In this document: one piece after another, positions 46,691-58,400 of the stretch
Layout: every line of letters starts with the position of its first letter
How positions within the stretch are numbered: the stretch's first letter is position 1
Assembly (NCBI GenBank): GCA_021432635.1
Contig: MU270018.1
Location: 441,579 to 505,578 of the forward strand
Direction: 5' to 3'
DNA length: 64,000 nt
Origin: Thozetella sp. PMI_491
Taxonomy: Eukaryota > Ascomycota > Sordariomycetes > Chaetosphaeriales > Chaetosphaeriaceae
The notes under the pieces: generated by a model
Told to the model about the DNA's origin: nothing
Seen by the model: the letters and a program-made list of their open reading frames with translations, nothing else
Database searches by the model: none
Program-made: the position numbers and the translations under genes

Positions 46691-47544
46691 GGCCGAGTCC
46701 CATCATGTCGCTGCGGCGCAACTAAAGGCCCTTGGGGTTTGGGTGTGGGCGGCCACGGCGGCCAGCCCTGCGGATGCCGCCTTTTGTAGCCCTGGAGCAT
46801 TCGAGACTTCCAATTCGGAAGACGCGGGTTGGAAAATGGAGTGTGGTGAGACTTGGGGCCGCCCGATCAGAGAGGTTGCAGCGCTAGTTAGCTGATTCCC
46901 GGTCCTCCGACCCAGGTCCCGCCCGCCCGCCGCACCACCAGCCCTGATTGGACTGAGCTCGCCACGGTGGTCCCTGAATGGGTAATCCCTGGAGCCGGGG
47001 GCTGGACGTGGCTGCTAGGGCGAGGTAGCTCTCGCTAATTGTCCGTGTCCGTACTCACTCCTTTTTATAAGGGCGCCCCAAAACACCACCGTCTCTCTTC
47101 CTCTCTCTCTCCGCCTGTTGCTCCCTTGTGCAGAGTGCCTTGCTTGCCTTTTCTTCGTCTGTCGCTCGGTCCTCCTCCCCTTCAACGCCAGCAGATCTCT
47201 CGCTTTCTGCTCCTTCACTTTTTGTTTGTGCTGCCACTCGCTTGAAGCACCCAGGATCTCTCGGTTACCTTCGTTGCACATTTTGCAGACATTAATTATT
47301 CGCTCCGTATCTACTTTTCTGGCCCTGGCTCTCTAATACCGAATCCGAGACTCACCCATCTTAATCTTGAGTGAGTCGGCCCGCCCCCCTCCGGCGGTGG
47401 ACGTTTGGCATATTTCAATTGCGATGCCACCGCTCCGGACTGCTGGCTTGTTTACCAACGCTCCTGAAGAGGCGCTAACGCACCTTCGACTAGGCAATAC
47501 TCTAATACCCACGCGTCGTTTCGAAACCCAATCCCATATACAAC

Positions 47545-48235
47545 ATGGTCTCCTTCCGGACAACCATCCTGGCTCTTGCCAGCGCCCTTATGGTCGCCGC
47601 CGACTACTACGTTGAACCCACCAGCGTCCCTCTTGCCACGCGACGTAAGCAAGCTCGAGTGTTGACTACTTGGCCAGGAACGTGATGCTGACTTTGGACA
47701 GAGGCGTGGTGCGCGAGCGAGACGAGCAGTTGCCCCATCATCTGCAACCAGATTTCCACTGGCCCGCCCATTACCAATACCTGCGATGCTGTATGTCGGC
47801 ACATGCCCACCGCTGCTAACGTGGCCTTCGAATAACTAATCTGGCTTGCAGGAAACCCTCACCTATGGCTGCTTGTGCGCGAACAACATGAAGCCCAATG
47901 TCTCGGAGTACTCTCTCACGCTGCCTTTCTTCGTCTGCCAGGCGTGGGGCACCCAATGCGTTGCGGCCTGTGGAAACAACAACGCGTGCCAGAGCGACTG
48001 CACACAGAACCACCCTTGCGGCGCTCTGAACCCGACCCGTACCAACACCACCAGCACGACGAGCTCCGCCATGTCCGCCACGGCGAGCGCGTCCAGCAGC
48101 AACACGATCTTCGGCACCTTCGACAGCGGGGACAGTGGGAACAAGAACTCGGCCCCGGCCTTGCAATTTGGCAGCACATACGGGCTTGCTGTCCTTGCTG
48201 GCAGCTTCTTAGCTGGCTTCTTCATGATGCTGTAG
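47545..48235 (+). CDS. Cysteine-rich GPI-anchored cell-surface protein
   Basis: join(47545..47644, 47702..47790, 47852..48235), 190 aa. An N-terminal signal peptide (MVSFRTTILALASALMVAA) is followed by a mature domain with 12 cysteines, an even number that fits six disulfides (AWCASETSSCPIICNQ, YGCLCANN, FFVCQ, TQCVAACGNNNACQSDC). A Ser/Thr-rich stalk (TNTTSTTSSAMSATASASSS) leads to a C-terminal hydrophobic tail (YGLAVLAGSFLAGFFMML) after a small-residue NKNSAPA stretch, the pattern for GPI attachment. The layout matches a fungal-specific small secreted family (DUF7707-like, from memory). Expected on plasma membrane or wall; the function is unknown. Confidence 0.85.
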
Positions 48236-49307
48236 GGCGCCTCTCGAGGCTGGGCTGCCAACCTAGGCCCATGATGAGCGGCGCCCAAGGCACGGTCCAG
48301 GCGTGGTGGTTGCCCGACCGCACCGGGAAGGTACAATCTGGAATCGTCTAATCAAAGTTAATGTCTAAAAGAGGCGAGCTTGTTTTGGAAAACACGCATG
48401 CGTTTTGTAGGATCTGGCATGGCGCACAATCTATCGGCTTTCCCCAGGGATGGGGGGTTCTGTTTTACGGGGTGTTCGTGGCATGGAATGGTAATGGGCC
48501 TAGTCTCAGAACGCATCGCTTTGGTGGTCCATAATTGATCCTCCCCCGCACACATCGGTCTCCAGCCTGCGCAGTGATGAAAGGGTGGTAAGTGATCGAC
48601 ACTCGCGGGAGTACGTATCTAAGTTTCCTGACCCTGCCTCGGGGCAGCAACACCTTGGGGGCGCCGCTGTGGGATGGTTACAGTGTCTCGGCTAGATCTG
48701 GCATGCACGTTGGAGCAAAGTGAGGGGCCTTCTATGACAAGCGCATTCTCGGGCTCCGGGTTTAGTTTAGGCTTCTGCAAGACCGACTGCCGGGATCCCA
48801 ATAGGATTCCAAGCAGCGCCCAACACCCTGACGAGTAGGCTCCGGACTAGTGAAAACACCTGCAGCGCGAGGGATGACGTACAGTGGAGAGAAGTGATAC
48901 GTCCCAGGCTTCATAACAATCATAGCCATCCTGGCCGTTGCCCTTCGTCCAGTCCTGCTACTCCTGTGCCTTGTGACGCGGCAGAATCACAAGCAATCGA
49001 CTCGTCGTGTACCTTCACGTGTCAAGCCCATTGGATCCGATAGTCACCAAGTGGGACTGCAGGGGGGTCTCAGTTTAAAGGGGGCCGACCGCCGAAATCA
49101 AAAAAAAAAAAAAGCACCTAGCGAGGTCACTTGGCGCCGGATACCTTGACAGCTTGGAGATGTTTAACCCAACAACCAAATTGTTGACTCGAACCCCCAG
49201 CATGCATCGCGGCGTTTTTACTTGAGCGCATCTCCTCTACTTCTTCGCGTCCTTATCCTCTGCCGCCGCCGAGGCTCTGCTGAGCCTTGTACATTCGGGG
49301 GGAAACC
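48236..49307. other. Intergenic region upstream of CDP-alcohol phosphotransferase
   Basis: Includes an A14 tract (49100-49113). Short ORFs only; nothing else recognised. Confidence 0.5.
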
Positions 49308-50868
49308 ATGCCGCCGAGCGCCAGTTAGCACTACCCCGCCACAATCTGTCCCCCTGAGCCCTTGGTCGGCAAGAGTCGGTGTGCGCTAACATCTGCCCTT
49401 CCGGGCGCTCTGTAGAACAAGCGATTGCCGAGTGCATCTCGGAGGATGCCCTCATCCACCTCAAGTCGTACAAGTACTCGTCTGTCGACAAATCGCCCGT
49501 GTCCAAGTACATTCTGAAGCCATACGTACGCGACCACCTCCCTCGCTGCTTGGGTCGGCGCCCGCTGCAGATTGCCACGATCACAAGCTAAACAGAGAAA
49601 TCGGTGTAGTGGGACACCTTCGTCACCTTTTTGCCGCTATGGCTGGCCCCAAACATGGTGACCCTTCTTGGGTTCTTCTTCATCCTAGGCAATGTCGGCT
49701 TGCTCGTCCTCTTCATGCCCGACCTGGTTGGCCCAGTATGTATTCATTTCCCTCCCCTCTAGCCTGCCTCTCCCTCCTTGACGGAGGCCCACGAACAGCT
49801 CGAAGCTGACCTCACTCGTTCTTCCAGGGCCCCTCGTGGCTGTATTATAGCTTCGCCTTCGGCCTTTTTATGTACCAGACGATGGATAACGTGGATGGCA
49901 AGCAGGCACGACGGACGGGAACCTCGAGCGGTTTGGGTGAGCTCTTCGACCACGGCATTGATAGCCTCAACTGCACGCTGGCGAGTCTTCTCGAGACGGC
50001 GGCGATGGGGATGGGCACGTCCAAGCCAGGCGTCTTCACGGCCCTGGTCCCGTGCCTGCCTATGTTCTTCTCTACCTGGGAGACCTACCACACCCACACG
50101 CTATACCTCGGCGTCATCAACGGACCCACCGAAGGCCTCCTGATTGCGTGCGCACTCATGATCATCAGCGGGTACTACGGCCCGGGCATCTGGACCGAGA
50201 GGCTGGTGGACATCCTCGGGGAGAACACTTGGGCACTTAGCCTGATCGGCCTCACCCCCGAGCTTCTCGGCAATCTCTCGTTCCAGGACATCTGGATCAC
50301 CCTCATCGTGTCGTCGCTCTTCCTGACCCACGTCCCGTTCTGCGTCTATCACGTGGTGAAAGCGAGGCGCGCCCAGAACCTCCCCGTCGCCCCCGTCTTT
50401 CTCGAGTGGACTCCCATGGCCGTCTACACCTTCAGCATCGGCGCCTGGCTTTTTAGCCCGTATTCGACGCTGTGCTCCGAGAACCATCTCGTGCTGTTCT
50501 GCGTGACCATGAGCTTCGTGTTCGGCCGCATGACGACCAAGATGATCCTCGCTCATCTGACCCGCCAGCCCTTCCCCTACTGGACGGTGATGCTCTGGCC
50601 TCTCCTGGGCGGCGCCGTCCTGGGCAATCTGCCGCGGTTCGGCCTGCCCGCTGTGACTGCCGATGTCGAGCATGCATACCTATGGGGATACTTCATCTTC
50701 GCCATGATCGCGTACTTCCGCTGGGCCTACCTGGTGACCAGCAGCATATGCAACTTCCTCGGCATCAACTGCCTGACCATTCCCTACGAGAAGCGCGTCG
50801 CCAACAAGATGGCTGCCGCTGCTGCCAAAGCCGCCAACGGGGCCGCGAATGGGAAGAAGACGCAATAA
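49308..50868 (+). CDS. sn-1,2-diacylglycerol choline/ethanolaminephosphotransferase
   Basis: join(49308..49323, 49416..49525, 49610..49735, 49828..50868), 430 aa. Last step of the Kennedy pathway: transfer of phosphocholine or phosphoethanolamine from the CDP-alcohol to diacylglycerol in the ER/Golgi membrane. The CDP-alcohol phosphatidyltransferase signature DG-x2-AR-x8-G-x3-D-x3-D is complete (Asp107, Gly108, Ala111, Arg112, Gly121, Asp125, Asp129). LKSYKYSSVDKSPVSKYILK and PLWLAPNMVTLLGFFFILGN are the conserved N-terminal region, and further hydrophobic segments follow to a Lys/Ala-rich tail. The first exon is only 16 nt (MPPSA plus one base); it is proposed because the main ORF has no ATG upstream of conserved sequence, and this is the least certain part. 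Choline versus ethanolamine preference cannot be read here. Confidence 0.9.
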
Positions 50869-51753
50869 ATGGCTAGCCTGCTGGATCGAAAACGACGAGC
50901 GAGTTGCAGCATATGGCACGCCTCTAGAGAGACGGGCGTTTCCTTACGTCAGTGGGCTAGCATCATTGTTTCTGGGGAATCCGCGACCAGCAGCTTGTGC
51001 TGACTCTAACGTCTGCTCAGTGCAAGTCTGATGTTGCAGAGCTTGCGGGGTCTGCGAGTACCCTACCTTGGATCGTCTTGATGACGCAAGGAGGACTGGG
51101 CATAAGCCGGAAAGGAGGAGAGATTGGCATTTTACGAGGCGTTGCTGGTGTTGTTTGACTACCACGCACTCTACAGCAGCCGCTGGCTGAGGACTGCTTG
51201 CTTCGACATTGCTTACACATAATATAACATCCTATAGACGCTGGAGCTCGCGAGCTTGTGTCAAATTTATAATACATTACCAACTCTCTCCATATCGAGT
51301 GTTCCTTGATGCATGGAAACGAGCTCGAGTCGTAGTAGTCTGTACACATAGGCTCGTTACGCCTATTTTCGTGGGTGTGAACACACCTTCTCGCAGACGA
51401 ATTCACCAAGGTATTATTTCCCTATCAGACATCTAGCTAAACGTACTACTTAACACTAGCTATTTGGCAAGCTTTGATATTGCCAAATCAAAAGGACGAA
51501 AGATTAGGTAGCTCGGGGCATTAACAGGGGATCCCATTGAGGGGACTGCGACAGCTACTCCGTAACCCGAACCCTACAATTTATAGTGAGTTTCACTGTG
51601 CACACGGTTGGGCGTGCGGCTATCGAGACAAAACCACGTAATAGTCTTGGCAGACCATTGCTCCTAGAGCTCTGGCAAGTCCGAACGTGTTCTTTGGGAC
51701 CTCTCTTTAACCTGCCCGCCGAAGCTTCCAAACAGGCACACCACACAGCAACC
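50869..51753. other. Intergenic region upstream of SWP1-like gene
   Basis: 3' end of the phosphotransferase gene and promoter of the next. No gene recognised. Confidence 0.5.
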
Positions 51754-52795
51754 ATGCGGTTTTCTCAGTCACTCTCTTCGGCGCTTTTGCTTTTTGCAGC
51801 TGGTGCTGCCCACGCGGCGTCATCTTGGGGATTTGACGACGGAAGCATCTCGGTCGGCAAGGGAGCCAGTCCGCTCAAGTACGAACCTGTCCGCGATTCC
51901 TCCAGGTCGCTACCCATTGCTAACGCACTCTGCTCAGGTTCACCTCCAAGGCCGGTCTCTCGGCTCCCGTTACCTTTGGAACCAGCGATTCCATCAAGAT
52001 CAGCCTGACCGCGAAGGACAATGGCAAGGCTAAGCGCCCGCACCAGGTGTTCCTACTGCTGAAGGAGGAAACCACCGGGCTTGAGGCCCCCTTCCCCCTC
52101 GCCACCAAGGAGAATGGAAAGGCTGTCGTCTCGATCGTAAGTGTCAATCTCTTTCGGCATCAATCGGCCTAGATGAAGATACTGACAAGATATGTATGCA
52201 GTCCGCCAAGGACATCCCCGCCCAGCTGCTCCTCGCCCAGCAGCCCCTCAAGGCCTCGGTTGTCATCGCCTCCTTCGGCGCTGCCAAGGGCATTGTTGCG
52301 CCCGCCTTCGATCTCGAGTTCAAGGCTGATCCCAATGCTGCTCTTCCGAGCTACGAAGCGCCGCTTCGCTACGGCAAGCAGCCTGAGATCCACCACATTT
52401 TCCGCGCCGACCCCAAGAACCCGCCGAAGGTCATCTCGTTGTTCTTCGCCTTGGCCGTCCTGGCCACCGTGCCCGCTCTCTTCGCCGGCGTAAGAACCCC
52501 ACCCTGTTCCGGTTTGCACCGACGGATAACTTCCAGATTACTGACTGTCCCGTAGTGGCTGTTCCTCGGTGCCAACGCCAACCACCTCACCAAGGCAATT
52601 GGCGCCGCGCCTCTCTCGCACGCCGCCTTCTTCGGGTCGATTGTCGGGATGGAGTTTGTCTTCTTCCTCTACTACACCACCTGGAATCTGTTCCAGACCC
52701 TGCCTGTCATTCTCGCTGTCGGCGCGGTCACCCTAGTGAGCGGTACTAAGGCGCTGGGCGAGGTTCAGAGCAGGCGGCTCGCCGGGGAGCGATAA
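51754..52795 (+). CDS. Oligosaccharyltransferase subunit Swp1 (ribophorin II-like)
   Basis: join(51754..51878, 51938..52136, 52202..52489, 52556..52795), 283 aa. The signal peptide is RFSQSLSSALLLFAAGAAHA. A lumenal beta-rich domain (ASSWGFDDGSISV, KFTSKAGLSAPVTFG, SIKISLTAKDNGKAKRPHQV, APFPLATKENGKAVVSI) precedes a juxtamembrane GKQPEIHHIFRADPKNPPK. C-terminal membrane segments follow: VISLFFALAVLATVPALFAG, FFGSIVGMEFVFFLYYTTWN and TLPVILAVGAVTLVSG. This layout and the PEIHHIFR...PPK block are typical of the Swp1/ribophorin II subunit of the ER oligosaccharyltransferase that N-glycosylates nascent proteins. All four exons join in frame, the last two at phase 0. Confidence 0.92.
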
Positions 52796-53217
52796 GCGCC
52801 CCATCCTGTTTGGGATTGGAACAAAAAGGTAGAGCCTCGGCTCTGCCTTAGCAACACGGACGGGATAGCATGGCCTAGCGCACTTGCTTTGCTTTCTCTC
52901 CTGGAAACGAAGAACTGCGGAGTAGCTTGTAAATTATCGAAAAAAAAGGGGGCACGCAACCCGGCGAAAAAGGTCGATAGACACAGGGATAGGAAGAGCC
53001 ATGTTGATAAGGGACTCGTAGAGACGAATGAAAACACACTTGAATCCTTACAATGCGACATTCCTGGGTGCCTTTATATCTTGCCCTCTGACAACAGGTG
53101 CTAGTCAATGTGGTAGATTGAAGAAACCATGCTAGGCGAAAGGGACGACGGGAACTGTTGAGTCTAGTGAACTATGTCTATGCTATGGTGGGTTATCTAC
53201 AGGCTCTTTTGTCATCT
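52796..53217. other. Convergent intergenic region
   Basis: 3' ends of the Swp1 gene and the M28 gene. No gene recognised. Confidence 0.55.
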
Positions 53218-54354
53218 TCAAAGCTCATCTCTACCAGTTGCTCCTTCTTTGGCCTTCGGCTTTGGTATCAACCCATCTAGATCCATCCACTCAGCCACAA
53301 ATGCAGTGATGATCTTGGCCCAGTCTCGAATGGTTGGGACGTCTAGATTCGCACCTGTATCGTCCATCGTATGCCATACCCTAGGGAAGGGAGTCGGTAT
53401 GATGTGCAGAATGTTCACGCCTCTCTGCATGAACGGGATGTGATCGTCCTCAACGTAGCCCTGGGAAAACTGGGTGGCTCGCTTGCGTTCCTCGGGAAGG
53501 AATCGGGCTGCCTCCTTGGTCTCGAGCACGCCGAGATTCCTCATTCGCTGCTCGACGTTCGCCATGTGCTCGTAGGCCCAGTGTGTGTTGGAGAAGTACG
53601 AAGGGACGCGTGGGTTGGGCGCCCCCAGCAGGTCCAGAAGCACGAACAGGCTGATGGACTCTAACGGGTTTGCAAATACCGAGTTCGCCTCATGGGACGT
53701 CCTCTCCCACTCCTCGGCGAGCGCGCGGGAGCCGTACAGCGAGTCCGCCGCCGTCCAGGTCACCCACGCCTCCTCGCCGTCCAAGAGGAGGATCTGCACA
53801 CCCTTTTCCTCCTCCAAGCCACTCCCAGCATCCCCGCTCGCCTGCATCATCTCCCATCGTCGAGACAACGCCTCGTCGATACTCCGTGCGACGTGTAGGA
53901 GCATCGTGCATGGTGCTGCACTATCGATTGCCCCTATGAACCCTTCAGGGCGGTATAAGGTATCGTAGTGCGCCGCCAGCGTCAGACGGGCCACATCTCC
54001 CGGAGCGGCCCAAGGGGGGTCACGGCGGAAGATCAGGTTCGTGAACTGGACCTGTCGGTTGCCGGTTGCCGGCGTCTTGGACGTCGAGTTGTGGCGCTCT
54101 ACGGACCATTTGGGCAGATGCTGCGAGAAAAAGTTCAGGATGTGGTCCTGTACCTTCTGCGAACCGGGAGTGCCAGGCACCCGGGGGATGAGTATCGGGG
54201 ACAGCAGAGCGCTGTGGTCGACATTGAAGTCGGAACCCCCCGAGGGGATGTTCCGCAGGCTGGAATCTGAGAGCGGGGTGTAGGCATAGGCGACGACCAC
54301 CAGATTGAGCAGGAGGAAGCAGCGGATGAGCCAGCCCGCTGGGCCGTGACGCAT
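53218..54354 (-). CDS. Secreted M28-family protein, glutaminyl-peptide cyclotransferase-like
   Basis: Uninterrupted, 378 aa from the Met at 54354. That start is preferred over the in-frame Met at 54543 because it places a signal anchor/peptide (WLIRCFLLLNLVVVAYAY) at the very N-terminus. Core blocks: PRVPGTPGSQKVQDHI, LTLAAHYDT (His129), GAIDSAAPCTMLL (Asp144), LLLDGEEAW (Glu194/195), YVEDDHIPF (Asp303/304) and VWHTMDDT (His328). These correspond to the single-zinc site of glutaminyl cyclases, which convert N-terminal Gln to pyroglutamate, and HYDxxY-type, GAxDSA and LDGEEA motifs favour that over aminopeptidase activity. Expected in the secretory pathway or outside the cell. The enzyme class is family inference. 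Confidence 0.88.
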   Translation of the reverse strand: MRHGPAGWLIRCFLLLNLVVVAYAYTPLSDSSLRNIPSGGSDFNVDHSALLSPILIPRVPGTPGSQKVQDHILNFFSQHLPKWSVERHNSTSKTPATGNRQVQFTNLIFRRDPPWAAPGDVARLTLAAHYDTLYRPEGFIGAIDSAAPCTMLLHVARSIDEALSRRWEMMQASGDAGSGLEEEKGVQILLLDGEEAWVTWTAADSLYGSRALAEEWERTSHEANSVFANPLESISLFVLLDLLGAPNPRVPSYFSNTHWAYEHMANVEQRMRNLGVLETKEAARFLPEERKRATQFSQGYVEDDHIPFMQRGVNILHIIPTPFPRVWHTMDDTGANLDVPTIRDWAKIITAFVAEWMDLDGLIPKPKAKEGATGRDEL

Positions 54355-55440
54355 CGTGGCGATTGCGAAGCGAATGGCTGCCCGATTCTTCGAGGAGCTT
54401 AGGGGCTCATGCCGGCATGTACGCAGCTCGAGGACCCCTAGAATCGCAAGTTGCAAACTGTCAACGCTAAGTGGAGGAGACGGAGGCGGCCCAGTGCGCG
54501 CCAATGCAAGCCACCTAGAATGGAACTCGAGAGCGGGAGTCAATTGGTGGCTGGTGGGGCAAGCCGTCGGTACCCTTGTGCCCCAAACAGGGGCCCGGGA
54601 CCAGAACGAACGGCCAGGAACAAGACTTGCTTCGCCAGCACCCTACTGAGGAATTATTTATATTATCTGTTCGCGTACGCAATGCGAATTACGCAGAGTG
54701 CCGGTACCTACGCAACCACGTGTGCTTCCTTTTGTAGAGATATCAAACCTCCAAGTGCCGTGCCCCAAAGCCGCAAGAGTAGATCAGTGCTTCAATACCA
54801 CACAAAAACAAAGACAAAATAAACAAGCAATAGCTCAACTAGCTCTCGAGAGTGGTTACTACCACTAGACAGCACAAGATACAGTTCGGTACTGAGGCAG
54901 TGAGCAGTGGCGCGGCAAGGGTTGGCTTCGAGAGCTCCCGATAAGTAAGGCACAATAATGTGTCAAAACGACTGATTCTATCCTGTAAGATACGAAAGTT
55001 TCGGGCTGGTCTGGACGGGTCTTTTTGGGCTGTCGACTTGAAAATCGGGGCAGCTGGCAGAATAGAGTTTGCTCCTTAGCTAGTATTGACGTAATGTACG
55101 CGGGGAGACCTTACGCGCCGGTGGGTCATCATCCCCACACTGGCGAATGTGGGGCAGCGGCCGTCTGTTTACTTCCAGGAGAGCTTCCTCCCAAGCTCCT
55201 TCTCGCGTCTTCTCAACTCATCACGTTTGCAACTTCCAGCAATTGGCCGCGTCTTCGCGTATTCTGCCTCTTGCTTTCCAGAGTAGCACTTACAAAACTC
55301 TACTGAAGCTCACAGCTGTCCATCCCGCACGACTACTGCACTTTCCAACGGCCATAGCTCGACGCGTCGCGGTCGACGCCTTCACCACACCTTCCTCCTG
55401 CCCTCAGCCTCGCGCTCCCAGTTGCGCGTCTGAAGCAGCG
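54355..55440. other. Divergent promoter region, M28 / Cep57-like
   Basis: Contains both upstream regions. An ORF extends in frame from 55147 into the Cep57-like gene, but its first 98 residues look like translated leader sequence. Confidence 0.5.
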
Positions 55441-58400
55441 ATGGATGCGAGAAACCACAGAGTTGGGCCTTCCAAGGCCGGCACTTCAGATCACCTCCAA
55501 GCCTCAAAACCCAAGCGCGTCGGCCGGCTCCAAAAAGAGATGAACGCCATGCGTGAGCGACTCCGCGCGGAGCGTGGATTCAACAGGTCGCCTCCGTCCT
55601 CCACCGGGTCCTTCCTCTCCCATGACACTGTGAGCGCTAGCTCCGCAGAACCTACCGCCGAATTTGACAGATACTCGGCCTTCTCCTTCAACCCTGATGG
55701 CGAAGGCACCCGGAGGAGCTTGCCCCTCCACACCAACGATCGCCCTCGGTCTCCCGGCTTCCACGTCAATACCTCTGCTATTGCCAAGACGTTCCCAGGA
55801 TTCATGGACTTCTCTGACTGGGATCCTGAGGAGGTCGCGAGAATTGACCCGGGCCTCAAAGCCAGACAGGCCGCATCGGCAGCCGCAAAGGCAAACAAGA
55901 ACCCGCCTTCGGTAGAGCATATCACAGATACCTTCCCGATCTACCCCGAGGAAAAGGAGAACGTCCCTCCCGCTCCCAAGCAGACGGCTGATGACAGCAC
56001 ATTCGATATCACCGGTCTCATAAAAGGCAAGCGCAGCCGCGCTGAGATGCAGCCACGCGTCGAGAACGCATCAGAGGCTTCCACCATCCTATCCAGAACT
56101 CCTAAGAAGCCTATCAAGGCCTCTCGCCGAAATCATACCGCAACGGACGAGGACACCTCGACTAGACCCACCCTTCATGACATGGTCTCGAAACTGCGAA
56201 ATGAACAGCAACCGCCTAAGCCAGATTCAGGCGAGAAGGACATGAGCCTTCCGGGCCACCGTGCTCAGCCGGCTTCCCGCGACCACTTGCACTCCTCAAG
56301 TCCGATGCATAAGAGCATGATGCCTACTGCTCGCTCCTTCTTCTTCCCTAACTTCCGTCATCTTCCTGATTGGGCATCGGGAACACTCAAGTTCAGCAGA
56401 ATGAACAACGGCACACCTATGTTTGTTAAGGTCGACTCCCACGGCCGTTTCAACCATGGCTCTCAGATCGGCTCTGTGGATGGAGTCGATATCCCCGAGG
56501 AGGACGAAGAAATTTTTGTTTCTTTGGATAAGCTCCAGGAAGAGGTTCGAGAACTCCACGATCACGACGCCATGCTCCAGCAGGAGGCAGAGAAGCTTCA
56601 AGGAGAAGTTGCAGAGCTTCAGCTGGAGGTCAAGAGACTCCGGCTTCGTAAGGGTTCTGACAGCGCCATCGGATCGGATTATGAGAGCTCTAGCCACAAG
56701 CGTCTTGGTGAACAGCACCAGCAGCTCACCGATCACATCGCCGAGCTTGAGGCGGATCTAGAGAACGCTGCTCGGAAGATCAACGTTCATGACCTTCACA
56801 ACTCTTCCCTCATCGCGGAGCGCGACGAGGCCTTGCGGCAAGCTTCTCTTGCCCGGGATAGGGTAAAGAAGCTGCAGGGTGAGCTCACTGCTGCCCAGGC
56901 TGATATTCAGTCCGGCCTACAGCTTCGTCGGGACAATGACACGCTCCGTCTTGAAAACAAGTCGTTGCGGGCGGCCATCGAGGCACTGCAGCAACAGCAT
57001 GATGCTGCCGTGCGCGGGAACAAGAACATCGGTACTCAGCAAGCGAACCTCCGTTATGACCTAGCCACCACCCAGGAAGAACTCACTGCTATTCGCCAGG
57101 AGCTCGCATCCCTCAGAAGCGAGAACCAATCACTTAAAAGCGAGAACCAGGCTCTGAAGCAGGAGAACTCGCTTCTCGCCCAGGACCATGCTAGCATGGA
57201 GAAGCAGAACGACAGCTACTTCAAGGAGATCAAGAGCTTGCAGAACATGATGGCAAACCGGGAGCGATTCATCGGACAACTACAGGAAAATCTGGAGCAG
57301 AGCAACAAGATGATGGATCGGATGCAGGACATGACCACAGACAGCGCCGTGGATCGTGAAAACGAGGCACTCCGCTCTGAGGTGGACGACCTCAAGGCGC
57401 AAGTAGAGCAACAAGCCTCAGAGATTCAGAATCTGAGAGAGCAAATTCGAGCCAAGGATGAGAGGATTCGGCTGCTTGGCCAAAACGCCGGGGCGACGGA
57501 GCACATCCAGCACCTGATGGACAACGCCCAGAGGATGGCTGCTCTCCACCGGGAGGAGTACGCTAGACTTGCTGCTGCCTACGATAGAATCAAGGTGCAG
57601 TCACGCAGTGACCGCATCGAGCTGGACCGTATTACTCAGTCCCTGACTGATAAGGACGGTCTGAAGCCCCTGAACGACCATGAGCCCAGCCAAGACTGCG
57701 TTCACATCCTGGCGACGGAGGGCAACGGAAGGCAATCTTCGATGGGACAAGAGCCAGAGAGGGGCATGGATCGCCAGCGCGCCCTGGCCAGGAAGGCGGC
57801 TCTGCTCACCGAACGCATTACGGAGATCGTCGAGCAAAACACCACGGCGACCAAGACCGCTAAAGTTACCCGCATCGTCGAGCCGTCTGAAGCACAAGAC
57901 GGCCGGCAGTCCGCCGCTGACGAGTACGTCGATGACAACATCACAGAGAACCTTACCAAAGGATCCGACTTTGAAAGCATCGTAGGCAGCGAGATTCGCA
58001 AGTTGAAACAGCTATACAGAGATGCCCGCGACAGCCAGGCTCAGGTCACCGACACTGATGGTGTCGACATGACCCAAGGCACCGATTACGACTTGCCTCC
58101 GCTCCCCAAGCCTCAGGGGCCTTCTGTGCAGGCCAAGAGCCAGCTGGTTGGTATCCTTAAGAAGCCTACCCAAGCAGCACGTGACGAAGATACTGGCCGC
58201 TTCAGTGTCAAATCTGGGTTCACAGTGGAGAGCGTCCGCAGCGCAGAAGCCCATAGCAGCCCCGTGCATCACACGCACCGATACACTCAGAGCACCAGCG
58301 ACACCAAGGGCCAAGTACCACTGCAGACCTCTCGCCTCAGCCGCAGCAACTCGGTGGGCAGCCGAGCGGAAGGCGAGCAGGTGGCGACGGAGCACAACAT

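Larger units (their letters stand above)
44722..47544. other. 2.8-kb gene-poor region with diverged repeat pair
   Basis: No ORF here has family-like sequence; the longest (45373-45837) looks random. Two related segments lie at about 45925-46175 and 46455-46690 (listed separately). A C/T-rich leader precedes the GPI-protein gene (47060-47250). Confidence 0.5.
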
